From positions 372,001 to 436,000 of the forward strand of contig NZ_PYMH01000002.1 in the NCBI RefSeq assembly GCF_003025555.1: DNA of 64,000 bases, given 5' to 3'. The position numbers and the translations under genes were made by a program. The notes under the pieces are model-generated. The model was not told where the DNA came from and did not search any database. It was given only the letters and a program-made list of their open reading frames with translations. Every line of letters begins with the position of its first letter. The stretch's first letter is position 1. The DNA is from Photobacterium lutimaris. Its GTDB lineage: Bacteria > Pseudomonadota > Gammaproteobacteria > Enterobacterales > Vibrionaceae. Below, in pieces: positions 1 to 10,431 of the stretch.

Positions 1-866
1 TTGGCTTGATCATCAGGGAAATTCAACGTGAAATGCTCAGTCTGCTTCATCAGGGATCTTGTCACTTTGTAGACAACAAGCTTCTCTTTCTGCCACTGAT
101 AGTCAGGGCTTAGTTGAGTGACAAGCTCAACCAGCGCTTGATAGAACGGCGATAAACGCTGCAGATCATTATGACCAAATGGTGCCACTTTACCCAATTC
201 AACCGTTAGGGCTTGGGCTCCAAAGTACTCCGCGCTATACCAACTGAATGTCGGTGAAGGCGCGTTGGATAATAACGCCGCTTCGATTTCGGCCTGCTGA
301 AGAAAAACAAACAAATCACGTTGTCGGGTTTGGTGGGTCGAAAATGGACTAACCACAAACGTATAGTGGGTAGAGCCTCTTATTGCACAGTGCAGATCAA
401 GGTGCCAGCGAGATTGCTCTTCACCATTACCTTGCAGGTAAAACGCCCTGACGGCCCGTTGTAATTGATTAGCTCGAATGCAATCTGGGTTTAATTCTGC
501 GTTGCTAGCCTTAAACAATCGGTTCATGTTCTCATCAACAAAACGCCGCTGTAAATTGATAGCCTCAGGATGGCCAATAATCACTAGCAATCGATGAACA
601 GGCTGTATTTCGCCCGACACGGTTAGGCTAACAAGACGTTGCAACAATTCAATGGGGCTGGTTTCATCACCATGTACGCCAGATGAAAGTACAATGTCTT
701 TAGCGTCGGAGGAAATACCAGTAGGTGAAATCTGAAGAATACCCCGCCCCATAAGAGTGAACTCTGTACCTGACTCAGCCAGCCACGTCCCTTGTTCTTC
801 AGGCAGACTCATATCCAATGTTGCTGTCAGAAACTTGCCTTCCTTTACCAGCTGTAGCATTCCCAT
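1..866 (-). CDS. astE: Succinylglutamate desuccinylase AstE (3' end cut off by window)
   Basis: Last step of arginine succinyltransferase (AST) catabolism: hydrolyses N-succinylglutamate to succinate and glutamate in the cytoplasm. Reading the minus strand gives an open frame of 288 codons with no stop before the window edge. M14-type zinc carboxypeptidase motifs are visible: SSGVHGDETSPIELL (H and E zinc ligands), DLHCAIRGSTHYTF (third ligand His) and VELGK (catalytic Glu). The ATG at 866 lies 5 nt after a GGAGGT ribosome site; an ATG six bases further in (860) is also possible. No other ast gene is in the window, so the operon context is unseen. Its transcription must start in 867-1100 because the ihfA terminator lies upstream. 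Confidence 0.9.
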   Translation of the reverse strand, partial: MGMLQLVKEGKFLTATLDMSLPEEQGTWLAESGTEFTLMGRGILQISPTGISSDAKDIVLSSGVHGDETSPIELLQRLVSLTVSGEIQPVHRLLVIIGHPEAINLQRRFVDENMNRLFKASNAELNPDCIRANQLQRAVRAFYLQGNGEEQSRWHLDLHCAIRGSTHYTFVVSPFSTHQTRQRDLFVFLQQAEIEAALLSNAPSPTFSWYSAEYFGAQALTVELGKVAPFGHNDLQRLSPFYQALVELVTQLSPDYQWQKEKLVVYKVTRSLMKQTEHFTLNFPDDQA

Positions 867-1100
867 TAACCACCTCCATGTTATTAGCTAATTTAGCGCT
901 AATAGAATGGCTTCATTTTACCCCTGCAAGATTCACATTGAAACCATGTAAAAACATAAATTTAACATTACACGCACAACTTAACACTCGTAAGACATAC
1001 GGTTTCCCTTTTTGCCCTAGGCGATCAGAAGTACAGCAACAAAGATTGGGGAGTTAATCGCTCCGAACATATTCAATCTATTGCGCAAATGGCTAAATTT
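867..1100. other. Intergenic region upstream of astE
   Basis: About 230 bases between astE and the ihfA terminator. It should carry the astE promoter. The sequence is A+T rich near astE, but no convincing -35/-10 pair or ArgR box could be picked out by eye. No gene was seen. Confidence 0.4.
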
Positions 1101-1145
1101 TAAATATAAAAAACCCGGGTAAGTTCTACACACCTTACCCGGGTT
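1101..1145 (-). terminator. Intrinsic terminator of ihfA
   Basis: Inverted repeat AACCCGGGTAAG (1112-1123) with CTTACCCGGGTT (1134-1145), 12 bp of perfect stem and a 10-nt loop. On the minus strand it is followed by a T-rich tail (1101-1113), the form expected for termination of ihfA transcripts. Confidence 0.85.
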
Positions 1146-1168
1146 CGGTTTTGTCAATGAATTCGCGA

Positions 1169-1465
1169 TTACTGTTCGATTTCGATATTTTCTACGCGAG
1201 CTTTCAATTTCTGACCTGGACGGAAAGTCACAACACGGCGGGCTGAGATAGGAATATCTTCACCCGTTTTTGGATTTCTTCCCGGACGCTCGTTCTTGTC
1301 GCGAAGATCAAAGTTACCAAAACCTGATAGCTTAACCTGTTCACCACATTCAAGCGCTTTTCTGATTTCCTCAAAGAAGACTTCCACCGTATCCTTGGCG
1401 TCCCGTTTGCTCAATCCAACATTTTCAAACAGGTTCTCAGCCAAATCGGCTTTTGTGAGCGCCAT
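1169..1465 (-). CDS. ihfA: Integration host factor subunit alpha
   Basis: DNA-bending nucleoid protein that pairs with IhfB; a 98-residue HU/IHF-fold protein. Starts [13 protein letters not shown] and carries the family signature [20 protein letters not shown] in the beta-ribbon arm. The start was placed at 1465 because GAGGG lies just upstream and because this gives the length and N-terminus of known IhfA; an in-frame ATG 45 bases upstream would add a non-homologous 15-residue tail. It follows pheT in the same direction, as in other gammaproteobacteria, but is separated from it by almost 600 bases and a terminator, so it is probably transcribed from its own promoter. Confidence 0.97.
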   Translation of the reverse strand: MALTKADLAENLFENVGLSKRDAKDTVEVFFEEIRKALECGEQVKLSGFGNFDLRDKNERPGRNPKTGEDIPISARRVVTFRPGQKLKARVENIEIEQ

Positions 1466-2008
1466 AGATAATTCCCTCAAGACTATATTGAATGGATTGT
1501 AGGATGACATAGGTCATTCCTACAGCGAATTAGTCGAGTCGGACAGAAGCCAGAAAACGCTAAATTAGCCTGCTTCTCCGCCCTCAATCCTAACTAGAGA
1601 CAAGTTTATGCCAACTTGCTGATTTCCGCCAACTTTTTTATGTCAACTTATCTTTAAATAATTGATTTTTGCTAGCACAAATAGGCCTATTCCATGCACC
1701 TTGTTGTGCTTATTACGAATAATTACTGGCAAAATTTGCTAAAAACTCGCCAACTTCCAACATATATTGCTGATATTATGTGTTGATGTAGAAATAACCG
1801 CTATCTATCAGAAAGTTACCGTATTTAGATTCAGATCAAAAAAATTACAACGCTCAGGACGAATTTATAAAACAATGACTTAAAAACACATCACTTTTTG
1901 CCTCATTGCCATTCTACTGGCACATCCCTATAAATCCCCTCTCAACCGCCCAGAGAGATGTCTGCTACCCTTCCCTCATTGACATCGCCTATCAGGCAAA
2001 TTTAAGGC
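1466..2008. other. Long intergenic region between pheT terminator and ihfA
   Basis: About 540 bases, A+T rich, without a credible open frame. It should contain the ihfA promoter. No tRNA, repeat or clear promoter could be recognised. The gap is long for a pheT-ihfA junction. Confidence 0.4.
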
Positions 2009-2040
2009 AAAAAAAACCCTGCCTAATTGGCAGGGTTTTT
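2009..2040 (-). terminator. Intrinsic terminator downstream of pheT
   Basis: CCCTGCC (2017-2023) pairs with GGCAGGG (2029-2035) around a 5-nt loop. The minus-strand transcript ends in a run of eight T (2009-2016). It lies 18 bases past the pheT stop and explains why ihfA needs its own promoter. Confidence 0.9.
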
Positions 2041-2058
2041 AGCAATCAACGAATTGAA

Positions 2059-4446
2059 TTAGTCACGCAGTGACGCACCAAACTTCTCTGATACGTGGGC
2101 AACAATCGCATCGACAGAACCTGCAATGTCAGCATCTTCAAGCGTACGCTCAAGAGACTGAAGTGTCAGGGCAATCGCCAAGCTCTTCTTGCCTTCTTCA
2201 ACGCCCTTTCCAACGTAAACATCAAACAGCTTAGCGTCAGTTAGGAATTCACCACCGGCTTCTAGACAAGCGTTTACGATGTCACCAGAAGCAACGGCTT
2301 CATCAACAACAACGGCAATGTCACGACGGTTAGCAGGGAACTTAGAAAGCGCAACAGCCTCTGGGATCACTTTGGTGTTGATCGCAGACCATTCTACTTC
2401 AAATACGATAGTACGGCCGTTCAGACCAAACTTACGCTCTAGTTCTGGGTGAACTGTACCGATCACACCAACTTGCTTACCATCTACAACGATTGCTGCA
2501 GATTGGCCAGGGTGAAGTGCTGGATGGTTAGCCGCTGCGAAGCTGTATGCCTTCTCGTTAGCAGAAAGCTCAAGAACGGCTTCCAGATCGCCTTTCAGGT
2601 CAAAGAAATCAACGGTGTTGGTTTCGATATCCCAATGCTCTTCGCTACGTGTACCCGCAATAACACCGGCTAGCATAGGCTCTTGGCGCATGCCGTTCTC
2701 AGCGTTATCACATGGGATGAAACGTAGGCCGTATTCGAATAGGCGAACACGTGGTTGCTGACGCTTCTGGTTGTGAACAACGGTGTTTAGCAAGCCTTGG
2801 ATTAGGCCAAGGCGCATAGCTGACATATCCGCAGAGATTGGGAATGGCAGGACTAGCGGCTCAACGCCAGGAACGATCAGTTTCTGCTGCTCTGGTTCAA
2901 CAAAGCTGTAAGTGATCGCTTCTTGGTAACCACGGTCAACAAGCAGGTTACGAACACGCTTAAGCGGAAGGTTCGCTTCTACGTGATCGTTCATCTTAAG
3001 TGCTGCAGCTGGGTTCTGGTTTGGAATGTTGTCGTAACCGTAGATACGGCCAACTTCTTCGATCAGATCCTGCTCGATGGCGATATCGAAGCGCCATGTC
3101 GGTGCAGTTGCAGTCCAACCCGCTTCGGTTGCTTCTACGCTCAGGCCTAGACGCTCTAGGATCTCAACCACATCGCTGTCAGCAATGTGGTGACCTAGTA
3201 GGTTGTCTAGTTTCGTGCGGCGCAGTGCTACTGTGTTTGGCTTAGGAAGATCGGCTTCAGACTCCTGGGCAACAACAGGGGCAACGTCACCACCACAGAT
3301 TTCAACGAGAAGCTGAGTAGCACGCTCCATTGCGCTCACTTGCAGTGCGTAATCCACACCACGCTCGAAACGCATTGAAGAATCAGTGTGAAGACCGTAG
3401 CTACGTGCACGACCACGGATATGATCCGGAGCGAAGAACGCACACTCTAGTAGCACGTCTTTAGTCTCAGTTGTTACACCGGACTGTTCGCCGCCAAAGA
3501 TACCAGCGATTGCTAGCGCTTTGTTGTGGTCTGCCACAACCAGCGTATCTGCGTTTAGCTCAGCTTCGTTGCCATCTAGAAGAGTTAGCTTCTCACCCTG
3601 CTCTGCCATACGAACCACGATGCCACCTTCGATCTTAGCAAGATCAAATGCGTGCATTGGCTGGCCCTGCTCAAGCAGAACAAAGTTTGTGATGTCGACA
3701 ACTGGATCGATTGAACGGATTCCGCAACGACGAAGTTTCTCTTGCATCCAAAGCGGCGTTTCAGCCTGAACATTCACGTTCTTAACCACACGGCCAAGGT
3801 AACGTGGACATGCAGCAGGTGCTTTCACTTCGATAGATACAGTGTCGTCGATAGACGGAGCCACTGCTTCTGCCGTTGGTTCTGTCACATCAGCGCGGTT
3901 CAGTACGCCAACTTCGCGAGCAAGACCACGAATGCTGAAACAGTCAGCACGGTTTGCCGTTAGGTCAACATCAACAGTCACGTCGTCTAGACCTAGGAAT
4001 TCACGGAAATCTGTACCGTTTACCGCATCTTCAGCCAACTCCATGATGCCGTCAGACTCAACGTCAATACCCAGCTCTGTGAATGAGCAAAGCATGCCGT
4101 GAGAAGGCTGACCACGTAGTTTGGCTTTCTTGATTTTGAAATCGCCTGGTAGTACAGCACCAACAGTCGCTACAGCCACTTTCAGGCCAAGACGACAGTT
4201 AGAAGCACCACAAACGATGTCTAGTAGTTCTTCTGCACCAACATCTACTTTGGTGACGCGCAGTTTGTCAGCATCTGGGTGCTGGCCGCACTCAACAACC
4301 TGACCCACTTTAACGCCAGTAAATGTGCCAGCTACAGGTAGTACGTCGTCTACCTCAAGGCCAGCCATAGTGATTTGGTGAGTTAGCTCGTCAGTTGTAA
4401 CCGCAGGGTTTACCCACTCACGAAGCCAAGATTCGCTAAATTTCAT
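2059..4446 (-). CDS. pheT: Phenylalanyl-tRNA synthetase beta subunit
   Basis: Large subunit of the alpha2-beta2 PheRS that charges tRNA-Phe; it provides tRNA binding and editing. At 795 residues it has the usual bacterial length. Domain order is typical: N-terminal B1 and EMAP-like tRNA-binding domain (roughly residues 40-155), B3/B4 editing region (about 210-395), B5 (about 400-475), catalytic-like core, and a C-terminal FDX-ACB anticodon-binding domain beginning near [16 protein letters not shown]. The ATG at 4446 has AGAGG upstream. It lies 18 bases after the pheS stop, so pheS and pheT form one operon. Confidence 0.97.
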   Translation of the reverse strand: MKFSESWLREWVNPAVTTDELTHQITMAGLEVDDVLPVAGTFTGVKVGQVVECGQHPDADKLRVTKVDVGAEELLDIVCGASNCRLGLKVAVATVGAVLPGDFKIKKAKLRGQPSHGMLCSFTELGIDVESDGIMELAEDAVNGTDFREFLGLDDVTVDVDLTANRADCFSIRGLAREVGVLNRADVTEPTAEAVAPSIDDTVSIEVKAPAACPRYLGRVVKNVNVQAETPLWMQEKLRRCGIRSIDPVVDITNFVLLEQGQPMHAFDLAKIEGGIVVRMAEQGEKLTLLDGNEAELNADTLVVADHNKALAIAGIFGGEQSGVTTETKDVLLECAFFAPDHIRGRARSYGLHTDSSMRFERGVDYALQVSAMERATQLLVEICGGDVAPVVAQESEADLPKPNTVALRRTKLDNLLGHHIADSDVVEILERLGLSVEATEAGWTATAPTWRFDIAIEQDLIEEVGRIYGYDNIPNQNPAAALKMNDHVEANLPLKRVRNLLVDRGYQEAITYSFVEPEQQKLIVPGVEPLVLPFPISADMSAMRLGLIQGLLNTVVHNQKRQQPRVRLFEYGLRFIPCDNAENGMRQEPMLAGVIAGTRSEEHWDIETNTVDFFDLKGDLEAVLELSANEKAYSFAAANHPALHPGQSAAIVVDGKQVGVIGTVHPELERKFGLNGRTIVFEVEWSAINTKVIPEAVALSKFPANRRDIAVVVDEAVASGDIVNACLEAGGEFLTDAKLFDVYVGKGVEEGKKSLAIALTLQSLERTLEDADIAGSVDAIVAHVSEKFGASLRD

Positions 4447-4464
4447 AGTGTATGAACCTCTGGA

Positions 4465-5463
<999 letters not shown>

Positions 5464-5473
<10 letters not shown>

Positions 5474-5583
5474 CGTCCTTTAGGGAGATATAAATTCGCG
5501 TAACGATACATACTAAAGAAACATGCGTCTAAATCCAAACCCAATCGTAAGAAAACCGTTGGATTGCGTGAAAAAAACACCAT
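5464..5583 (-). CDS. Candidate 39-codon leader peptide upstream of pheS
   Basis: An open frame beginning MVFFSRNPTVF and ending in the hairpin before pheS. It contains Phe-Phe near the start, a second Phe-Phe at residues 22-23, and several Tyr. GAGG lies 2 bases before the ATG, or 5 bases before an in-frame GTG that is the second codon. Enteric bacteria have a Phe-rich leader (pheM) that attenuates pheST, so this could be an analogue. However, only a weak, bulged hairpin and no clear attenuator terminator were found, so the call is tentative. Confidence 0.25.
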
Positions 5584-5757
5584 TTCCTCTCAAGGCTAGG
5601 TTAATTGATGGTACCAGCTGTGACTTGCTGCTCTTGAGGGAAACTGGCAGTACACATTGTCGCAGCAACAATACCCTCAACCATATTCTCTAGCGGCATG
5701 GAAGGGAGGGAAGTTGAACCGTTATCAGCCGCTCAAAATCGACCACCTCTGACAACA

Positions 5758-5780
5758 AAGCCCACAATATGTGGGCTTTA
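5758..5780 (-). terminator. Terminator of the inserted lipoprotein gene
   Basis: AAAGCCCAC / GTGGGCTTT, a 9-bp stem with a 5-base loop, 29 bases after the stop codon of the 5809-6354 gene and followed on the minus strand by TGTTGT. It isolates pheST from the gene upstream. Confidence 0.75.
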
Positions 5781-5808
5781 AGTAATATCACTCAATCATT
5801 TTATTGCT

Positions 5809-6354
5809 TTATTGGGCTAACGATACAAACTTCTCGTTATTCACAATTTCTTTTATTAGCGCTTGTGTCGTTGGACCAAACGCATCTGCAACATTTTTAC
5901 ACGCGCCAGCAGCTGACCAGCTTGTATCAAACTCATGTTTAATATTAACGAGGAAACTCTCACCATTTGTAGAGGCTACATTAGCAGTAATCTGCCAACT
6001 CGCTGGTGATACCGAGCTAAATGACACATCCTCTAAATCAATATCAACCTTAGAAGCCTTGGCACTATACTTCTGCGCCATAATTAGCTCTTCGAGGAAT
6101 GCATCTTGAACATATTCAGGAATTGTCTTTCCGGGATACACCACAACATCACCATTCAAGCGACAAAGTAACGATACATCATCGCTCATTGTAACTTTTC
6201 CCACAGCTAAACTAGAGTCATCATCCAGCGTTGTTTGTATTGTCGCAACATTGCTTGCCGAAGCCTTATATGGGATTGCATTCGTTGTTTCACAACCAGA
6301 AAGAAATGCAACGGCCGCCGCAACAACACTAACCTTTACGTAGCAAAATTTCAC
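5809..6354 (-). CDS. Putative lipoprotein of unknown function
   Basis: A 181-residue protein with a signal peptide ending in a lipobox, FLSGC (Cys at residue 20), so it is probably an acylated envelope lipoprotein. After the Cys it has two further Cys (in LLCRL and GACKN) and an alternating hydrophobic pattern suggesting a beta-rich fold. I do not recognise the family. The start is GTG at 6354 with AGGA seven bases upstream. It sits between rplT and pheS, which are normally adjacent in this group, and has its own terminator on each side, so it looks like an independent gene inserted into a conserved block. Function cannot be inferred. Confidence 0.8.
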   Translation of the reverse strand: MKFCYVKVSVVAAAVAFLSGCETTNAIPYKASASNVATIQTTLDDDSSLAVGKVTMSDDVSLLCRLNGDVVVYPGKTIPEYVQDAFLEELIMAQKYSAKASKVDIDLEDVSFSSVSPASWQITANVASTNGESFLVNIKHEFDTSWSAAGACKNVADAFGPTTQALIKEIVNNEKFVSLAQ

Positions 6355-6563
6355 TTTAACATCCTGTTTTTAATGAATATATTGGAAGTCAAACATTATC
6401 ACGCCCGCCCCAATATGAACACTGTCACGTATTATTTTTTTGATGTTTATCATTTTAATTATTCAAGCGGCAGATGACAAAGGTGGCAATTTGGTGGGAG
6501 CGGAAAATGGTAAATTGAAGTTTTTGACGAGAAATGGAAAGCGGATTTTATAACCAAACGAAA

Positions 6564-6587
6564 AAAGGAGAGCCGAGGCTCTCCTTT
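6564..6587 (-). terminator. Terminator of the thrS-infC-rpmI-rplT operon
   Basis: AAAGGAGAGCC / GGCTCTCCTTT, an 11-bp perfect stem with a very tight loop (2 bases, or 4 if the last pair opens), followed on the minus strand by six T. It lies 26 bases past the rplT stop. Confidence 0.92.
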
Positions 6588-6612
6588 CAACATCAAACTA
6601 GACAGTAATTAA

Positions 6613-6966
6613 TTACTGTGCAGCTTTTGCTTTTTCAACTAGTACCGCGAAGGTAGCTTTGTCGAATACAGCGATATCAGCAAGGATCTTACGATCGATT
6701 TCGATAGACGCTTTCTTAAGACCGTTGATGAAACGGCTGTAAGACATACCGTTCTGACGAGCAGCAGCGTTGATACGTGCAATCCAAAGTTGACGGAAAG
6801 TACGTTTCTTGTTGCGACGGTCACGGTAAGCGTATTGACCAGCTTTAGTAACAGCTTGGAAAGCTACGCGGTAAACACGTGAACGTGCACCGTAGTAACC
6901 TTTAGCTTGTTTAAGAACTTTCTTGTGACGTGCACGTGCTTGTACACCACGTTTTACGCGAGGCAT
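6613..6966 (-). CDS. rplT: 50S ribosomal protein L20
   Basis: Large-subunit assembly protein, 117 residues, rich in Lys/Arg, starting [21 protein letters not shown]20 is also the known autogenous repressor of rpmI-rplT in E. coli. GGAG precedes the ATG (AGGAGTCTCCT region). It is the last gene of the operon, 42 bases after rpmI, with a strong terminator behind it. Confidence 0.98.
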   Translation of the reverse strand: MPRVKRGVQARARHKKVLKQAKGYYGARSRVYRVAFQAVTKAGQYAYRDRRNKKRTFRQLWIARINAAARQNGMSYSRFINGLKKASIEIDRKILADIAVFDKATFAVLVEKAKAAQ

Positions 6967-7008
6967 AGGAGACTCCTAACTAAAATTAAAAAATAAAACT
7001 AAAAACGA

Positions 7009-7203
7009 TTAAGCGAACGGAAGCATACGTGCAACAGCTGCCACTTCACACTTAGGAAGGATAGCGTTTGGACGAAGCTGACGTTTGTTCTTAGTAGTAC
7101 GTTTAGTCAGGATGTGACGCTTAGTTGCGTGCTTAAACTTGAAGCCACCAGCAGTTTTCTTGAAACGCTTAGCAGCACCTTTGTTGGATTTCATCTTAGG
7201 CAT
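7009..7203 (-). CDS. rpmI: 50S ribosomal protein L35
   Basis: A 64-residue basic ribosomal protein, [20 protein letters not shown], usual length. The start at 7203 follows GGAGTCTCATC; an upstream in-frame ATG at 7218 would add five residues not seen in the family. It sits between infC and rplT in the conserved operon and is the expected target of L20 translational control. Confidence 0.97.
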   Translation of the reverse strand: MPKMKSNKGAAKRFKKTAGGFKFKHATKRHILTKRTTKNKRQLRPNAILPKCEVAAVARMLPFA

Positions 7204-7252
7204 GATGAGACTCCGCATTGTTGATAGTTAATAACATAGTAATAAGGCGAAC

Positions 7253-7280
7253 AAAAGCGCTGCTGTTAAGCAGCGCTTTT
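7253..7280 (-). terminator. Terminator-like hairpin between infC and rpmI
   Basis: AAAAGCGCTGC pairs with GCAGCGCTTTT (11 bp, 6-base loop), 19 bases after the infC stop and 50 bases before rpmI. On the minus-strand transcript it is followed by TTTTGTT, so it has the form of an intrinsic terminator inside the operon. It could lower rpmI-rplT relative to infC or act as an L20-linked attenuator; which is unknown. Confidence 0.7.
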
Positions 7281-7299
7281 AGCTACTTGAATGCCTTAA

Positions 7300-7851
7300 T
7301 TACTTCTTCTTTGGAGCAAGCATCATCGTCATTTGACGACCTTCTACTCGATTAGGGAAACTTTCAACAACCGCTAGGTCGATGAGGTCTTCCTTAATAC
7401 GATTTAGAAGCTCGATACCAAGACTCTGGTGGGCCATTTCACGACCGCGGAAACGCAGTGTGACCTTGCCCTTGTTGCCCTCTTCTAAAAAGCGACTCAG
7501 GTTGCGCAGTTTTACCTGATAATCGCCTTCGTCCGTACCAGGTCGGAATTTAACTTCCTTGATCTGGATTTGTTTCTGCTTTTTCTTTTGCTCTTTAGCA
7601 GCCTTGCTCTTTTCGAACAGGTACTTGCCATAGTCCATCACGCGACAAACTGGTGGCTCGGCATTAGGGCTGATTTCAACTAAGTCTACACCAGCTTCAT
7701 TAGCAAGATTTACTGCTTCTTCAATAGAAACAACACCAACTGATTCACCGTCTAGACCAGTTAAACGTACTTCACGTACGCCACGAATTTCACCATTTAA
7801 GCGATGTGCATTTTGCTTAACTGGTGCTTGGGTTCTTCTTCCGCCTTTAAT
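7300..7851 (-). CDS. infC: Translation initiation factor IF-3, AUU start
   Basis: Binds the 30S subunit and proofreads start codon choice. The full protein is 183 residues and starts at a rare ATT codon at 7851, [20 protein letters not shown], exactly where known InfC proteins begin; the first ATG-type start would remove the whole N domain. GGAGG is 8 bases upstream and lies inside the end of thrS. The AUU start is the basis of known IF-3 autoregulation (IF-3 rejects its own start codon). N domain about residues 1-75, linker rich in Lys/Gln, C domain to the end (APKKK). Three bases separate it from thrS. Confidence 0.96.
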   Translation of the reverse strand: MKGGRRTQAPVKQNAHRLNGEIRGVREVRLTGLDGESVGVVSIEEAVNLANEAGVDLVEISPNAEPPVCRVMDYGKYLFEKSKAAKEQKKKQKQIQIKEVKFRPGTDEGDYQVKLRNLSRFLEEGNKGKVTLRFRGREMAHQSLGIELLNRIKEDLIDLAVVESFPNRVEGRQMTMMLAPKKK

Positions 7852-7854
7852 ACC

Positions 7855-9786
7855 TTATTCCTCCACAACATTGAGCTTGCGACTGCTAACTTCTTGCTGC
7901 AAGTATGCAACAAGGTCGTCAATCTTAAATTTACCCAAATCTTTACCCTTGCGAGTACGTACTGCAATTTCGCCTGCTTCGACTTCTTTGTCACCGCACA
8001 CGAGCATGTATGGTACACGCTTCAAAGTATGTTCGCGAATTTTAAAGCCAATCTTCTCATTTCTCAAGTCCGCATTCACACGAATTCCAGATTTTTGAAG
8101 TTTTTCGACTACTTGTTGAACATATTCTGCCTGGCTATCAGTGATATTCATCACAACCGCCTGCTGAGGCGCCAACCAAGTTGGGAAGAAGCCAGCATAT
8201 TCTTCAATAAGGATACCGATGAAACGCTCTAGTGAACCTAGAATAGCACGGTGGATCATAACAGGCGTATGACGCTCGTTATCTTCACCAACGTAAGTTG
8301 CACCTAGACGTTCAGGGAGTGCGAAGTCTAACTGAACTGTGCCGCACTGCCAAGCCCTATCTAGACAATCATGCAAAGTAAATTCAATTTTCGGTCCGTA
8401 GAACGCGCCTTCACCCTCTTGAATCTCGTAAGGGATCTTCATTGATTCTAGTGCAAGTTTTAGATCTGACTCTGCTTTATCCCACATTTCATCAGAACCT
8501 ACGCGCTTCTCAGGGCGTGTAGACAGCTTAACAACGATGTTATCAAAGCCAAATGTCTGATATGTGTCGTAAACCATCTCGATACAGCTGGTTACTTCAG
8601 CCTGAACCTGCTCTTCTGTACAGAAGACGTGGGCATCGTCCTGAGTAAAGCCACGTACACGCATGATGCCGTGTAGTGCGCCTGATGGTTCGTTACGGTG
8701 ACATGAGCCAAACTCAGCCATACGTAGCGGTAGATCACGGTATGATTTCAGGCCTTGGTTAAAGATCTGAACGTGACCTGGGCAGTTCATCGGCTTGATA
8801 GCATATTCACGGTTCTCTGAAGACGTCGTGAACATTGCTTCTGCGTACTTGTCCCAGTGACCAGAACGTTCCCAAAGCACGCGATCCATCATTAGTGGAC
8901 CTTTTACTTCTTGGTAACCGTACTCAGTCAGCTTTTCGCGAATGAAGACTTCAAGGTCACGGAAGATAGACCAACCATTGTGGTGCCAGAACACCATACC
9001 CGGTGCTTCTTGCTGCATGTGGAACAAGTCTAGCTGCTTACCGATTTTACGGTGGTCACGCTTAGCCGCTTCTTCTAGGCGAGTAAGGTGCGCTTTAAGT
9101 GCTTTCTTATCGTGGAAAGCGGTACCGTAGATACGTTGAAGCATCTTGTTGTCGCTGTTACCACGCCAGTAAGCACCAGCAACGTTCAGCAGTGTAAAGT
9201 GCTGACAGAAGCCCATGTGCGGTACGTGTGGACCACGACACATATCGATGTATTCTTCGTGGTGGTATAGGCCTGGACGGTCATCGCGAGAAACGTTCTC
9301 GTCAAGGATTTCCACTTTGTATGATTCGCCACGTGATTCAAACGTATCACGTGCTTCCTGCCAGCTGACCTTTTTCTTGATAACTTGGTATTTGGTTTTC
9401 GCCAGCTCTTTCATACGCTTTTCAATCTTTTCAAGATCTTCTTGCGTAAGCGACTCTTCTAGGTCGATGTCGTAGTAGAAGCCATTATCGATTGTTGGAC
9501 CAATCGCCATTTTCGCTTCAGGGTACAGCTGCTTAATCGCATGACCAAGAAGGTGAGCACAAGAGTGACGAACGATCTCAAGACCGTCTACTTCATCTTT
9601 AACAGTGATGATTTCAAGGCTAGCATCTTCTTCGATCAGGTCACACGCGTCTACACGGTTACCATTAACACGACCGGCAATAGTTGCCTTCGCAAGACCA
9701 GGACCGATCGATTGCGCGACTTCCATTGTAGATACTGGGTTGTCAAATTGACGCTGACTGCCGTCAGGAAGAGTAATTACAGGCAT
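7855..9786 (-). CDS. thrS: Threonyl-tRNA synthetase
   Basis: Charges tRNA-Thr; 643 residues. Domain order: TGS domain (about 1-62), editing domain with [10 protein letters not shown] (HxxxH), class II catalytic core, C-terminal anticodon-binding domain. Zinc ligands are visible in NCPGH, DDAHVFC and HRAILGS. Class II motif 2 lies around [16 protein letters not shown] precedes the ATG by eight bases. First gene of the thrS-infC-rpmI-rplT operon. A hairpin 20 bases upstream resembles the tRNA-Thr anticodon arm, implying translational autorepression as in E. coli. Confidence 0.98.
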   Translation of the reverse strand: MPVITLPDGSQRQFDNPVSTMEVAQSIGPGLAKATIAGRVNGNRVDACDLIEEDASLEIITVKDEVDGLEIVRHSCAHLLGHAIKQLYPEAKMAIGPTIDNGFYYDIDLEESLTQEDLEKIEKRMKELAKTKYQVIKKKVSWQEARDTFESRGESYKVEILDENVSRDDRPGLYHHEEYIDMCRGPHVPHMGFCQHFTLLNVAGAYWRGNSDNKMLQRIYGTAFHDKKALKAHLTRLEEAAKRDHRKIGKQLDLFHMQQEAPGMVFWHHNGWSIFRDLEVFIREKLTEYGYQEVKGPLMMDRVLWERSGHWDKYAEAMFTTSSENREYAIKPMNCPGHVQIFNQGLKSYRDLPLRMAEFGSCHRNEPSGALHGIMRVRGFTQDDAHVFCTEEQVQAEVTSCIEMVYDTYQTFGFDNIVVKLSTRPEKRVGSDEMWDKAESDLKLALESMKIPYEIQEGEGAFYGPKIEFTLHDCLDRAWQCGTVQLDFALPERLGATYVGEDNERHTPVMIHRAILGSLERFIGILIEEYAGFFPTWLAPQQAVVMNITDSQAEYVQQVVEKLQKSGIRVNADLRNEKIGFKIREHTLKRVPYMLVCGDKEVEAGEIAVRTRKGKDLGKFKIDDLVAYLQQEVSSRKLNVVEE

Positions 9787-9806
9787 GTAAATATCCTTTC
9801 ACAGTG

Positions 9807-9827
9807 GTCTTGCACACCAAGCAAGAC
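9807..9827 (-). promoter_or_regulatory. thrS operator hairpin mimicking the tRNA-Thr anticodon arm
   Basis: On the transcript the stem GTCTTGC / GCAAGAC (7 bp) encloses the 7-base loop TTGGTGT. A 7-base loop with U at position 33 and GGU at 34-36 is the layout of the tRNA-Thr(GGU) anticodon loop. It lies 21-41 bases before the ATG, just 5' of the ribosome site. In E. coli, ThrRS binds an anticodon-like operator hairpin in its own leader and blocks translation; the same is inferred here. Confidence 0.75.
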
Positions 9828-9992
9828 ATGTTGAATTAACAATATAAAGCTATGAGAGCTAAATAAAAGAAGCTCAGAAATCCGGCGCTGCAATACTGAG
9901 CAGACCAAAATGGCTGAGCGAAGCAGCAACTATAACAAACGCCTGTGACACTTTGCAAAGCCATGCCTGATTTATTTTCCTATATTCCCAAC

Positions 9993-10310
9993 TCACTTGG
10001 GTACAAGACGAAAACTAACGACATAAAGCTGCTTGGTGCCTGGGTAAATGTCTTCAAGTACCTCTCGCAACCGCTCAAGTGACATATTTTCCTGTACCGC
10101 ATGGGTCTCGTTCAATTCATCAAACAAAACAGGTTCAACGCCAACTATATCAAGTCGGCCAAATTGCCTGCCCTCTTGATAAATCACTGCATTAACGCGG
10201 CTCCCAACGTCATAGTGGCTATCCGATTCATCACGGATCGTGATTGTTTTCTTTTCAGCCAGTACATCACTTTCAAAGCAAGCCAAGAAGAGCATTTCTT
10301 TTGTCGCCAT
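9993..10310 (-). CDS. yqfB: N4-acetylcytidine amidohydrolase, YqfB-type ASCH protein
   Basis: A 105-residue single ASCH domain. Residues Lys21, Thr24 and Glu74, the catalytic set reported for E. coli YqfB, fall at the same positions here when the protein starts at 10310 (KKTITIRDES; HAVQENMSL). That alignment decides the start; a longer frame from a TTG at 10343 has no ribosome site. YqfB hydrolyses N4-acetylcytidine and is thought to act in nucleoside salvage. The gene points toward thrS and is divergent from hutC. Activity is inferred from family. Confidence 0.87.
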   Translation of the reverse strand: MATKEMLFLACFESDVLAEKKTITIRDESDSHYDVGSRVNAVIYQEGRQFGRLDIVGVEPVLFDELNETHAVQENMSLERLREVLEDIYPGTKQLYVVSFRLVPK

Positions 10311-10431
10311 GTCGATCACCGTTATTGGTTTATCCCTAAGCAAACTGTAGCTATTTCACGGTTGTAGCGTTCAAAACTTGAAATTAAGGAAGAAAGTTGC
10401 TTTGATTTGTATAGGCAATTAGGAAAGTGTT

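Noticed and set aside
818..1057. Plus-strand open frame of 79 codons over the astE start
   Set aside because: Overlaps the astE 5' end and its control region on the opposite strand, has no ribosome site and low-complexity composition.
5598..5699. 32-codon minus-strand frame starting MPLENMVEGIV upstream of pheS
   Set aside because: No ribosome site (pyrimidine-rich before the ATG), no Phe enrichment and no support from context.
7797..8232. Open frames on both strands over the thrS-infC junction
   Set aside because: They are shadows of thrS and infC; the infC protein read from its ATT start explains the sequence fully.
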